In this document: positions 10,853 to 22,094 of the stretch, one piece after another | Layout: each line of letters opens with the position of its first letter | How positions within the stretch are numbered: the first letter of the stretch is position 1 | From: Rhodocollybia butyracea | Taxonomy: Eukaryota > Basidiomycota > Agaricomycetes > Agaricales > Omphalotaceae | Assembly: GCA_015501585.1 (NCBI GenBank) | Contig: JADNRY010000036.1 | Span: 248,001-312,000, forward strand | DNA length: 64,000 nucleotides | Direction of reading: 5' to 3' | Made by a program: the position numbers and the translations under genes | Notes under the pieces: generated by a model | The model's input: the letters and a program-made list of their open reading frames with translations, nothing else | Databases searched by the model: none | Told to the model about the DNA's origin: nothing

Positions 10853-12238
10853 TTAAGGCATTTTCTTATCAGATCTGACCTTTCGGCCTCCTGGATGGTA
10901 AACAATCTCTTCCCCACCTTGTTCAGCTTTCCTCTTCCGTGCAGCAGTAAACCAGGCGTTTGATCTCAAGAGGAAACGATGGCGGATATCAGAGCTTATT
11001 TTTGGAAACTGGACTATGGCTGAGGAAGGTATCTCGAAGTCAATATTATCAACTCACTTGATCCTTTAGCTTTTCATCGATATCAAGGATGAACATATCT
11101 CCCTCCTGAGTACTAGAATTTGCCCCTTTTCCTTTTAATTTTCGGTACTTGACGAAATCTTCCCAGAGAGCGGCATGCTTTATGAACACTTCCATCAAAC
11201 TAAACTCTTTCTTCTTTGGGTCTTCAAGGAAGCCAAGAGCTTGTACTCCCGATATCAGGCTCGACAAATCCTCTTGTACAGATGTCTCTGGCTATTCAAG
11301 TCTGTCAGCTACTTTTTTCGGTTACGTGTGAAAGATCAGGTCACCTTGAACGACGGGGTCTTGATGTCGATCTCCTTGCTAGTAGCAGCCACCATTAGAG
11401 CAGAAGAGGGAGTTATCGAGTCTTTTCCATCACCATCAATACTTTTGGAGGCTTCAGGGAGAGGACTCTGTTCAAGTGTGTTATGAAAGGAGATCATCTG
11501 AAAACCTTCTCGATCGCTTTTTTCACTGTTTTCTACAGAGGTCTCTGGCTGTTCAAGTCTATCAGCTACTTTTTTTGGTTATGTGTGAAAGATCAGGTTA
11601 CCTTTTGGTCAGTGAACGAAGGGGTCATGACGGCGATCTCCTTGCTGGTAGCAGCCACCATTAGAGCAGAAGAGGGAGTAATCGAGTCTTTTCCATCACC
11701 ATCAATACTTTCGGAGGCTTCAGGGGAGGACTCTGTTCAAGTGTGATATGAAAGGAGATCCTCTGAAAACCTTCTCGATCGCTTTTTTCACTGCTTTCTT
11801 TAACCAGGTCCGCTTCTGGACTTTGTGAGGTCGGCGTGGTAGTAGGAGATGATTCACAGGAGCTCAAGAGGCTCAAGGCGGTACGGAGAGCCTTTGCTCG
11901 CTGTTTGCGATGCTTTTGTGTGATTTTTTTGTTAGCGTTTAACTCTCGATGGATAAGGTCTTCAGTAAGGTGTTCAACCCTCCCCTCTTGCAACGGCGGT
12001 GATACTCGATCTGTTAATGAGTGAGAAAAACAAATAACGAAAAGCTTGTGACTTGCCTTCGGTAAGCCATTTCACGATAACTGTTCCATCTTCTTTATTA
12101 TCTTCAACCTAAGGTGGGTGCATTAAGGACAAATGAAGTTTACGACGGACTTTTACTTCTTACCAGGCCCGGCCAAGAAGGGAAGGCGGATTGTTTCGCC
12201 AGGACCATATCACCTACGGCAAATTTCATGGTTGACAT
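10853..12238 (-). pseudogene. PWWP-domain protein, paralogue 1 (damaged)
   Basis: Minus-strand multi-exon gene paralogous to 20060-21371. It starts at ATG 12238 (or 12229) and opens directly into a PWWP-type domain, VGDMVLAKQSAFPSWPGLV, interrupted by an intron just after the WPG motif, as in the paralogue. The next segments include VEHLTEDLIHREL and TALSLLSSC, aligned with matching stretches of the paralogue. Near the 3' end are an acidic helical unit (SLMEVFIKHAALWEDFVKY) and a conserved C-terminal block ending YHPGGRKVRSDK, stop TAA at 10853-10855. PWWP domains bind methylated histone H3 and DNA, so a chromatin role is likely for the family. An internal duplication at 11285-11801 carries a one-base deletion that breaks the frame in its second unit, so I call it a pseudogene; unusual splicing could still rescue it. 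Confidence 0.6.
11285..11801. repeat. Intragenic tandem duplication of about 255-260 bp
   Basis: Two head-to-tail units, about 11285-11538 and 11540-11801, share most of their sequence. Each contains an exon-like segment encoding SIDGDGKDSITPSSALMVA and its flanking intron-like part. Unit 2 lacks one T relative to unit 1 in the CCTC(T)CCC run and so changes frame. This is a duplication inside the PWWP gene. Confidence 0.75.
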
Positions 12239-15034
12239 GGTTGAGAGGTGTTAAGAGCCAACGAAGCTTATCTGACATATTTTCGATTCGAACTCTACAT
12301 GGCCGAATCCCGACCGACAGAATTCCGCGAGTGGATAAAATATTACTGCGTCACGTAACGCCAAGAATAGATACGAACTGATTATCGAGGGGTCCAACGG
12401 CTTCGAACGCGGCTGTAAAGCAGCTGTGGTGACTGGTTGAACCAAATGAACAGCCTGACAAAAAATCTCTACTTATGTAGTACCAGGCAGCAGAGACTGG
12501 TTCGAGTCTAAAACATGGCTGCCTTTTACTTGAACGGCCTTTTGTTCCTTCTCTCGCTTTGAGAGGACGAACATGATTCACGAGTCCAAACTGGGCTTTT
12601 CTATCGCCTAAAAATAACCGGCACCCGCTTTTTGCACCTTTCATACACTACGCAGCCCAATACAACCAAGAAGTATTATCCCCGTGTTAGTGTTTAACTC
12701 CGGGAAGCGCCTCAACAACGACGCCAATCTTTCAAACAACCAGTCTGGTGATGTTGCTAAAGCTGGAGCTCTGGAGGACAAGGACTCGAAACTCTCAAAA
12801 CTCTCAAAACTCTCGGCCATCTCGCAATGGAGCATGCCTACCCTGCTCAGAAATTACTCCTCCCATTCGTGAGTCCATAGTTGTTTCCATCATCGACTTA
12901 CTCAAACTCTCTCTACGTAGTTCAAGACTTGGGTTTTGAAGCAAAACTCTTGGACCTTCTTTTCACGACCATCGTTTTTCCAAAAGCCCGCAACGCAAAG
13001 AAAAAGATGAAGAATCTAAGAAAAGGGTGGAAACGTAGGAGAGGGACCATGTGGTGCCGGAGAATTGGGCCTGTGCGACACCGGTAGCGAGAATTTACGA
13101 TACGTGGTGTAATAATGCGATTTTCGCAAGAACTAACAGGAAAATTACTTCGAACTTCTGTTTATATCCGTCCCCGTCGAACGTTACCTGCTCCGTATCC
13201 GCCCCTCCGACACAAGCCCAAGCCTACGGATGTTTTGGCTGTACGGTACATCGCTGTCTTTCATGAGCCCGCCTGCCCCTCCACCCGAGTCCTATCTTGG
13301 AGTCGTGGACCTTCATCTGCACTTCCTGCTACCAAACCTCCGGCTTAGTGCGCCCATACTATCGCATACGACAATGTACAGTCAACAAACTTTACGCTCT
13401 CTCAATATAGGATTGTCAGCCATGTCCAGAGATTCCGACTTCTGACTAGTGAATGTCTTGTGCTCCTTGCGAACCAGCCGTCACTTTCAATATTTGACTG
13501 GTCCTTAACTGAACCGTCAAGTAGCCCAGTTTCGAGAGAAACTGGATGACCCTTCCTACTTCCGCTGACTGTCTCTGGGGCAAGCTATATTACTTGAGCT
13601 TCAACGCCGGCAGCCGAAGATTCAAAGATCCACATTCTGAATTTACCTTCTCTCCCGACAGCGCCAACTTCTCGCGGAGGCTGGTCATTGGACTGAAGCG
13701 TACCAGGAACTAGGGATATCAACTACTTTTATGGGACGGTTACGCGAAGGTAAAGTGGCTATTATCTTCTATCCTTCCCGTGCGTTAATCTCTTTCCATA
13801 GCCCCGGCCTCAGTGCTCAGCTTCCGACACGGATGTGGACCTGCTTCAACGCCGAAAAAGCCAAGTTTTTAGGGTTTGCGTGAAATCAGGTTTGTAGCAT
13901 CCCTTGAACGCCCTTATCCCTCAATCTCATTGCCCTCCAGACTCAATGCTTGGAATGGAAAGGAATGGAAAGAACTGATGCCATATGAACTTTGTACTTC
14001 TTTCTTTACGAAATGGTCGCATAGGAGGGAATCGAAATCACCCAGCTTCGTGGGACTAGGATGTTGACTTGTCACCAGCTACGCCATTGTTACCGACATC
14101 CAAACGCCTCGCCAGGAGATTTGTATAGTCCATATATTATCAGTATCTATTGCCGCACCTCCGGTATCTCCAATTCCTTCACTTCCTTGCGGTTGTCCCT
14201 TGTGTATACCCACTGCCTCTGTGCCCTCTCAATCGGTGTTCCGACTTCAGTGAGGACATATTTTTCCGGTAGAGCTGGTCTTTCTGCCAAAACTCGGTTA
14301 GTATCTGGTTTCGGTTTTTTTGACCTCGTTTATTGAATGAAACCCTGCAGTTACACGATTCTTACACGCACTCAAGATATATCTCATAGACCTTGTCGCT
14401 CTCGGTCAACCGACGCTATAATCGTGCGTTTCAAGAATTTTCTCTATTCCATTGTTAAACTCAGTGACCCTGTAGCCTCAATGGAGGCCGCCCCGTTCGA
14501 TACTCCCTTCTTGCCACAACCTTCAACTTATTTTCTATGCTCCTACCCTATCCACCGAAGTACATCCACGGAGAATTCAGATGGCGACTCCTCCGTCAAA
14601 TCTTATCACTCGAACCCACAACGCTTCTTGTACAACGACTATGAGCGTCCCTCCTATCTACACAATGGCGGCGATTATTAGCCACATGAGTTTGATTCTT
14701 CGCCGAACTCTAACCCCCGTCCGATGTACCACTACGATGTCGGTTTTCGCCAAGGCAGTGAGGTGAAATTGAAACCTCATTACCAGATCATCCTCTGAAC
14801 TGGCAATATATATAAACTCAAGCATCCATGTTATGCCGTTCAACCAAAAAATGTATAAACCAATTATCCGCACACCCCACGAGCTCCAGCCAGAATATCT
14901 GCGTTGCCTGTGATCCAAAATCATCACTCCCGTAAACCTCAGCACTAAAGTACTAACGTCTGTGCTTACCATCCCGTGTTTGGTATCCGCAAGCGACTCA
15001 ACAACAGGTTGGGGCATCGAAGTCCGTTCAATTA
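12239..15034. other. No convincing gene
   Basis: About 2.8 kb between the PWWP paralogue and the RING relic. Several open frames of 60-120 codons exist on both strands (for example 13115-13348 and 14337-14681 on plus, 14658-15017 on minus), but none carries a recognised motif and they conflict with each other. A short repeated CTCAAAACT run occurs near 12795. No transposon ends were recognised. Confidence 0.35.
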
Positions 15035-16078
15035 CTAGTGGAGGATAGCCAGGAGTGCATTGATCGCCCTGTCTAGTCTCGCGACAACCACCGTTTGGAA
15101 CTCGTTTGAATCTGCGTTTCTATTGGTGTTGTGAGGAAAGGGGTAGCGGAAACCGCAATATTTAAAAAGCATGTCGGCAAGCGCAGGGAGGGCAAAAGAG
15201 CAGTTTCTTCTAGGTATACACGTAGGAGGAGAAAAAGTCCCCCGGATCACCTTCAGCTTCCGTTTCTCCGCCATCTCTGCCTGTCTTGAACGGATTGTTA
15301 TTAGTGCTACGGGTAGGTTATGGTTGTGGTTATGATTATAGCCACCGTTATGCCTATGGAGAGCAATGGACGAAGAGGGGTTGGAGGAGGAGGGATGAGC
15401 GAATGAGTTTGTAAGGCCATCGTTGGCGCTGGCAATTGCTCTTGCTCTTGCAGTAGCGTGGACATCTGGGTGGTTCTTGTCGTCTGGGTTGTCGCCTTCT
15501 GCGCCTCCTGCCCCTGCCTTGGCTTTGTCTTGGGGTTGTACAGTTGATGTAGCGCAACCAGGAGCGGCAGGCTCTTCTTCTCGGTCTGCGCCTGAGCTGG
15601 GGCCGTCTTCGATGAAGACGTTTATGGCGTTGGGTTCGAATTGGGTTTCATCGTCATCATCCAGCGCCTCTTCGACGTCTTTGGTTTCGAAGTCGACATA
15701 GGTTCTGCAGAGGGGGCAGGTGAAGCTCCTAGGGAAGATGAGAGCCTGAAGTTAAGTTGAGGGTAAATGAAGGATTGAAAAGACCGCGTACTGGTAATGT
15801 GTTGTTTCCAAGAGTGGCCGGAAACAAAGGAATTGATGGATGGAAAGTGGGAATAAACCTAGGTAAAGTAGGTGAGTTAAGATAAGCAAAAGAACAAGAT
15901 AGCGTCCAAGACGGAGACGCGTTTCACGAAAGAACATAGGAAGCTTACATATACAGCAGTCCAATGATCCAACACCCAATGAACCTTTCTTCTTTGAAGC
16001 TGGTTTACCATTGGCGTTGGCGTTGGCTTTAGCTCGGGGAGATACCGCATGAGCGAGGACGTGAGTTCTTGATGGCAT
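15035..16078 (-). pseudogene. RING-finger protein relic, resembling fungal FHA-RING (Dma/CHFR-type) ligases
   Basis: Minus-strand gene with a start at 16078 (MPSRTHVLAHAVSPRAKANA). The first RING half, GSLDCCIC, is split by an intron (donor GTAAGC near 15949). The second half reads RPLLETTHYQ, then after another intron SFTCPLCRTYVDFETKDVEE. This matches my memory of the RING of fungal Dma1-like E3 ubiquitin ligases, except that the central Cys-x-His-x2-Cys segment is absent. Without it the zinc-binding fold should fail. The C-terminal part is acidic, then Asn/His-rich (YNHNHNHN). The 3' end is uncertain, because two frames stay open beyond 15300. No FHA domain was found upstream. It is best read as a decayed fragment. 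Confidence 0.45.
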
Positions 16079-16599
16079 TTGTACTAGTAAAAAGACCCAT
16101 GTCAGTAACAGAAGATGGTAACATGAAAATGATTGTAAAAACTCACTTGAATTTATTCGGCGTTCGCTCCACTTTGCCACTTGCGACCTAGCTCTATACA
16201 GATCTCTGCGCTCATATAAATAACCTTGTTCTTGGCCCCAATAGTCCATACCAACTGCAACAGGTCTCCATCCTTGAGCTGGTATGGACGAGATTCTTAA
16301 CCGGCAGGTGCTAGCCATATGTGATTGATAATGACTTTGTATCACGGATTAAGAATTTCGGTATAGCTGAGCTCAGAGCACCTGGAGCTGATCTACCCGC
16401 AGTTCTGCATGAGCGCGACTGCTTTCAAAAGCAAATTTGAACCAATGAGGATTGGTGTTATTGACTCCGCCGCCATTTAGAAGACTGCTACGGTCTGTGA
16501 TGTGTCCTATGCGTAAAGCTGGGTCGCCAACGCGCATATCGCGAGTGGTAGCATTGAACCTTGAGGCGTAGTGAACGAAGGGATTTAAGATGAAATATG

Positions 16600-17127
16600 T
16601 TAATGAGATCTGAGACGGAGGCGGAAAGGGCTAGCAGTGGGAGAGAATGGAGTGGCGAGATGAAGAGGATGACGGGAAGCAGGTGCTGGAGCAGTATTGT
16701 TAACGGCTAGAGGTCCTGTGGAACGTCGTCGTCTAAACATCAAAGAAAATCCAAGTACTGAGTACGGATGGATTGGCTGCGTCTGGGTTGATGCAGATGG
16801 GTGGGTAGTACCTCCCGAAGATCTTCCTCGAGGAAGTGGTAGAGGTTGACGTTGACGTTGAGTACTTTGAGTGCTCGTTTCAGAAAGAACGTCCAGAGGT
16901 ACTCGACGAATGGGAGATAGAATGTTCTTCAACTTCTCGAGCTCGTTTTTTCGACATTGGAGCTTCGTGAGGTTGGATTTATCATTTTCGAGGCTCTTTA
17001 TCTCGGTTTCTGTATCGGAGATCTTTGGCGATGGCGACGTCTCTTGGCAAAGAAGATCACTATGGGGTTGGATGTTGAAGAACTTCTTGGTCCTCCTCTG
17101 ACAATCGAGCCGATAATTGTCGAGCAT
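16600..17127 (-). pseudogene. F-box protein N-terminal fragment
   Basis: Opens at ATG 17127 with a short leader, then a coiled coil (EIKSLENDKSNLTKLQCRKN) leading into LSPIRRVPLDVLSE. This coiled-coil plus (S/P)IRR(L/V)P-DVL pattern is typical of the start of the very large mushroom F-box family. After LSE, where the F-box should continue with an aromatic/aliphatic stretch, the sequence becomes Ser/Thr/Gln-rich and unrelated, and it ends at 16600. The F-box itself is truncated, so substrate-adaptor function is unlikely. A gene fragment is the simplest reading. Confidence 0.55.
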
Positions 17128-18439
17128 GGAGGAGGTAATTCCAGTCCTGCGTGCGGAGTGGCTGAGTAGCTAAATAATTAGAGTCGTTGAATGTTTAAAT
17201 CATAGATTGATTTGCACCTATTAGAGCTCTAGAGTCCAATATCCAATACTAGACGCAATAAGTATTGTGACCTTTTGATCCTGATTCATTAGAATGCTTG
17301 ATGATTCCGGCTTCAAGCTTCAGCTTCATCGATGAAAGAGAAGAGAGACGATAGGGAGAACACAGTTATACAAGTCTTAAGCAAATTGACCCAGGTCATG
17401 ATAGCCTGCGTTGAATAACCCTGCATCTAGCCTTGATTACTAGCCTACAGGTTGCTCTCAACAAGTACAATGATGGTGAGGAAAGTGAGTGGTGAGTGGT
17501 TGCGCCAGGACCGGCCCGATGCACGAAATCGACGCTTTCCTGGAACAGCACAAGTAATGGACGAAGAAGAAATGAAAGCAGCCCAGGCTGTGAATGTAAG
17601 GAAATTTTTCTTCTGTTGATTATTTTATTCATAAGTATGTTGTGAAAGTATTGTTCAGGATGCCACGACCGCATTCATCACATCGTTCCCTGCGAACCAC
17701 AGCTCAACTGAAAAGTCCCTCCTTGTTCGCGGGGAGTTTGTATTGGAAGCCCCAAAAGTGATGCTTGTATTGAGCTCGAGCTTCTGACGGAGACTGATCC
17801 CAAAAAAAATTAAGAAAGAAGCTGAAGCATTGCATAAAAAGTTCTTTCTCATTTGTCCATCTTGCTGGAGCTCTGCAGCGAAAGGTAAAGCTCGCCCCTA
17901 TCACCTAGGAATAATTTTTTTCTCATTCAATCTGTTTGACAGTTTCGCCTCAGGCACTATATTCTCACCAGGAACGAGCCCCACTCAGCCCAAATCCGGT
18001 TATAACTGGTCAACGGCGAACCATCGGCTTCTATCCTGAACTCAACCTTGACAAAATTGGGCTCATCGATATCTCTCGCTCTATTTCCCATTGCCTATCA
18101 GCTGATCGATGTTGCAATTACCACTTGGGATCCAGATGCTCGGAGCAAGCGCTTGAGTAGGAAAGTAATCCTTGGAGATGTAAAATCCTACCAGTCATTC
18201 TGCACCAAGGTTGAACTACAATAGATAAGTGAGTACAGTCAGTTCTCTTTTTTTTAAAAAGTTGAATCTAGATGATTCTTATAGGAATCTCGTTGATCAA
18301 CTCATCGTTCTAGTGAGCACTCATAGCAATGATCGGGGGTTGTTACTTGATTCGGTTCGTATAAAGGTTCTGTGCATTCGCGCTCGTAGCTTTTTTGCGG
18401 CAATATCAGCGGCATTCTGATTAAGGGGTTTATAGCCGG
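17128..18439. other. No recognisable gene
   Basis: Short open frames on both strands, for example a plus-strand stretch at 17660-17785 and another at 17936-18160, without a recognised motif or agreement between frames. Nothing is called. Confidence 0.35.
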
Positions 18440-19130
18440 TGACAGGTTTTGATTAGTCTTCCATTAGGGACGCCGATGTAGCATTGGTCTCATTCGGGTA
18501 GGCTTTTTGTAAAGATATTTGCATGGTATGGTTGTAGGAGAATTCAATATTCAGGGCTTGGTCCCCTTCTACTTTGTCTATCGCTCTGAGTAGCCCGTAG
18601 ATTTCTGCGGTTGGTTTATCAGGATCCGATCAGGATTTAGGTATGAAGGGGTCTTTATACTCCTCAATTTCCCCATGTTTTTCAATTGCTATCCCAGCCC
18701 CACTCGAGGCGCTGGTTTGTCCTTGGTTTTTCTCGGCCCCAGTTCTTGTTATGGTGACCCTGGGCTGCATTGCAGTTTACTTGCCGGTATAATAGAATCG
18801 TTATTAACCTCTGGTTCGGTGAAGACTCGGAAAGCATTCGATAGTGGGCCCTGGACGTGACTCGACTGCCAAACTCTCCCCACTTGCCGTAGTCTTTAGG
18901 AGCTTCTTCCGCGTCCTCTGGGCTTGCACTTCTTGCGTCCCATTTGACTTCTAGGGTGGCGAGTAGTTCTTTCGCCTTGTTGATGCATGCGTTTGGGTTG
19001 CAGATTACTTCTTCCTCTGATGCAGTGCACGCATTCACACTCATCATTGGGTACGTGGGCTGGGTCCGTGAGCTTGTCTGCTAGGGCTTCTGCCTGGCCA
19101 ACTAACGTTTTCCTTTAAGGATCTCGAGGC
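18440..19130 (-). pseudogene. RNase H-domain relic of a non-LTR retrotransposon
   Basis: Frame-shifted minus-strand fragments fit the C-terminal part of a LINE polyprotein that I recall from mushrooms. In order they are a Cys-rich segment (EEEVICNPNACINKAKELLATL, then EVKWDAR), the linker motif FRVFTEPEV, and an RNase H-like helix region (PTAEIYGLLRAIDKVEGDQ followed by LNIEFSYN). The frames change between fragments and several stops interrupt them. No reverse transcriptase is attached. This is old element debris; the family assignment is from memory. Confidence 0.45.
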
Positions 19131-20059
19131 GCTGGAGTTATTCCAGGCGTATTCGACTGGGGCTAGCATTGCTGTGATACCAAAGCGGTCGGTTTCTTCC
19201 CATCTCTTTTGAGAAATTCCTGCCTCCTAACTCAAGTTAACTTCTTTTGCAGCCTTCATCAATCGTTTCAGGTCATCTGGCAGGCTAGAAATCTTGGTCT
19301 TCCAGGGTTGTTATAGCATATCATTGCCTGCTGACTTATCCTTTAATAAGCCACTTACCTCGCAACTACTAGTAATAGCTGTACAATAAGTGGCTGGACC
19401 CCAGGCGTCCAGAAGAAGAGAGATACAACGGTAAGGTTGGTACCGCTATGATAGGATCACTACTCTGGAAGGAGTTGGGCGGCGACAATCAAGTTGCCGC
19501 AATATCCTCCAGCAGCGACGGAAGCACCATGAGCGTTACAAAGTCATTGTAAACTCGGCTGATTGTGGGCGCAGATTTCAGCACAAACAGCCAGTAAGAG
19601 GAGCTCTCACCATGGTCCGCTGCTGGTACGAAGCTGATCACGGCCACAAAAGGCGAGTAGCGCTGCTTGGGCAATATTGGGTCAAACTGAGCAAAGTGAT
19701 ATTATCTTCGCCAACGCTTGGAGCGCTGCAGAAAAAACAATACTCAAGTACTCGCTGTTGCTTTGGTGTCAGCAAACTGAACTGAGATCCGACCGTCGAG
19801 CCATACACCAATGTAGACGCTCTTCTTCAGCCTTGTCTACTTTCCATTCCGTACAGGGTTAGATGCGAGTACTCATAGGCGCGTGCGCAATGAGAAGAGC
19901 CTTGTCTGAAAGAACCGGCCTCTCGATACGATGTGGTGATACAAGGGCGACGAAGGCCTCTGAACGAACAAAAGAACTAATCGTCATTTATATACAAATA
20001 TATGTGAGAGACATCACATTCAGCATAGTCACAACAAAATTTTGACCCAAAAATGATAC
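19131..20059. other. No recognisable gene
   Basis: About 0.9 kb upstream of the LINE relic and downstream of the PWWP gene. Only short, conflicting open frames are present. Part of it may be more of the LINE relic (minus strand, near 19131-19300), but motifs were not clear enough to call. Confidence 0.3.
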
Positions 20060-21371
20060 TCATTTCGCAGAAGTTTTCGACTTTCTATCTGATCTGCCCT
20101 TATCTGATCTGACCTTTCGGCCGTCTGAATGGTAGGCGATGCTTGTCCCTTCGTCCGCAGCTTTCTTCTGACGTGCAGCTGTAAACCATCCATCTGATCG
20201 AGAAAGGAATGCGTGTCGGTGTTTGGTATTTTTTACCTAGGTTCCATCTGAGAAAAGCATGTCTCCAGATCAATCTTAGCTTACCTCTTTCTTCAACAGC
20301 TCTTCCATACGGAGAATGAAGGCATCGCCTTCATTGGTACTCAATTTTTTCCCTTTTAAGGGTTGGAATTTTTGGAAATCTTCCCAGAGGTTTTGCCCCC
20401 GTAAGAATGCTTCCATTGTAGCAAAATCATCCTGGAGGATGATAGAGGGTCAGTTACTTATTAAATATAGGAAAGGTTTGCTAACCTCTTGGATGTCCTT
20501 GGTCTCCCCGCACGATTTCATGGAAGGGGCAGAAAAAGCTCCCTTGTTTAAGGTCTCCATCGGACCCGAACTTTTGGTTTTTCGGAACTCTTCCCAGAGG
20601 CCTTTACCCTGTAAGAACCGTTGAACTTCTTCCATGGAAAGGCATTCTTCCTCCTGCGATTGATCCTGCGATTGATCTACTTGTGGATCCTGTATCAAAA
20701 AGTGGTGAGTGTCAGCTACGTATTCTACAGAGGAAAGTCTGGTAACCTTCTTGGTAATCAAGGATGGTGTAGGGACGGTCTTGGTCTCCCTGCACGACTT
20801 CTCGCAAGGAGAAGAAAAAGCTTCTTGATCTGCATCGATGTTTGAAGTCTCCGTCGCGGCTGCGCCTGACGACCATATTGGAAGGAGGGAAGGTTTTATT
20901 CCACAAACACTCTGACCACTTTGACGTTCTTCACCAATTGAGATTTCCGGTGAGGGTGAGCTTGAGGGGGTGAGAGGCGAATCTAACCTATAAGAGACAG
21001 AGGAATTCAAGAGTTTTAAAGCGAGGGCGAAATCTTCTGCTTTTTCCGGTCCAAGATGTTTGGGTTTCACTGGTCTAGGTAATTCATCACGAAGCAGTTC
21101 GTGCGTCAAGTGTTGAACGTTTTTAGATAGTAAGGGTTTGGAGACAGCTGTAAATTTGTGGGAAACATAAGAGAGCGACAAGCAACGAGCAACGAGCAAC
21201 TTGCTTTTATTAAACCATTCTATAGTGACTTTTCCATTGACGTTGGGTTCCAACACCTTAGAAAAACAAATTGGTAACCGATGTCGATGCTAGAGTACTA
21301 CTTACACGTCCTGGCCATGGACTGAACGATGGTTGTTTCGCGAGAACGAGGTCTCCCACAGAAAATGCCAT
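20060..21371 (-). CDS. PWWP-domain protein, paralogue 2 (apparently intact)
   Basis: The start at 21371 opens straight into a PWWP-type domain: FSVGDLVLAKQPSFSPWPGR, an intron (GTAAGTAGT...CTAAG), then VLEPNVNGKVTIEWF. The main exon continues through VQHLTHELLRDEL, a Ser/Pro-rich linker and two related helical units (MEEVQRFLQGKGLWEEFRK; MEAFLRGQNLWEDFQKF), separated by a GT-AG intron near 20430-20485. The last exon encodes RSDGWFTAARQKKA and YHSDGRKVRSDK, shared with paralogue 1, and ends at TGA 20060-20062. PWWP domains read methylated histone tails and DNA; the C-terminal block is unknown to me. All exons can be joined without a frameshift, with one optional in-frame intron near 20690-20750. 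A chromatin role is inferred from the PWWP domain alone. Confidence 0.7.
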
Positions 21372-22094
21372 GGTGGTGAGCGTTAGAGTCAGTTTACAGC
21401 GCGCATGGGATACGATTGATCAGCAGCGGCGCTTGATCGTATCTTGTCATGTGGGGTGTGAGAATGATTTGATCGGGACTCAGGGAACCGCTTCAGCCGC
21501 AGCGCCGTTGTTTTTTCTTTTTCGTTTGCCTCCGTTAAATCGATTTGGAAGCGTTTGTCTGGGAAATCTGTATTGGGAAATCTGTATCGAGTTAACTTGC
21601 TTGAGTGTTTGCTTGCTTGGTCTGCAGAAAAATTGTCGACTCCTCCTCTCTCCTCCATCTAAACTCTCCACGCCATCATCCCTTGGGCGCCTAGCTTTAA
21701 AAGCAGGAGTAGCAGAGAAATACGAGGAAAATGAAATCAAATGGAAAAGCAGCCAAGAGTATCTACCGTTGGGTACTATATGTTCATGATGGAGACAATG
21801 TGGAAGTCGTAGTTGTCATCCTTGAACTAGCCCCTCTTCCTGCGCCCCTCTGTTTAGAGGGCTATCACTTTTACCCCAAGATCCTATGTGTATGCAACAT
21901 AGAACATATGTACAAGCAAGTAGCTAGTACATGAAATTTTATTCCAAGACCACACAGACATGGTGGAACTTACCTAACTATTGAGAATGACCTTAAGGCT
22001 TAGAGTCTTGCTTCCTCTGGGCAATCAGCATACTTAGTTAATACACAAGTAACTCCAAGTTTAATTACTGGATGTGTAACTAATTGGCCACAGG
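21372..22094. other. No recognisable gene; presumed 5' flank of the PWWP gene
   Basis: This stretch lies immediately upstream of the PWWP start. Open frames here (for example 21389-21658 on minus) have no motif. No promoter element could be called with confidence. Confidence 0.35.

Noticed and set aside
12485..12515. GGTTCGAGTC resembling a tRNA B box
   Set aside because: No matching acceptor stem, D arm or anticodon arm could be drawn around it at the right spacing.
14337..14681. 114-codon plus-strand ORF as a gene
   Set aside because: No motif, no splice support, and overlapping open frames on both strands are equally long.
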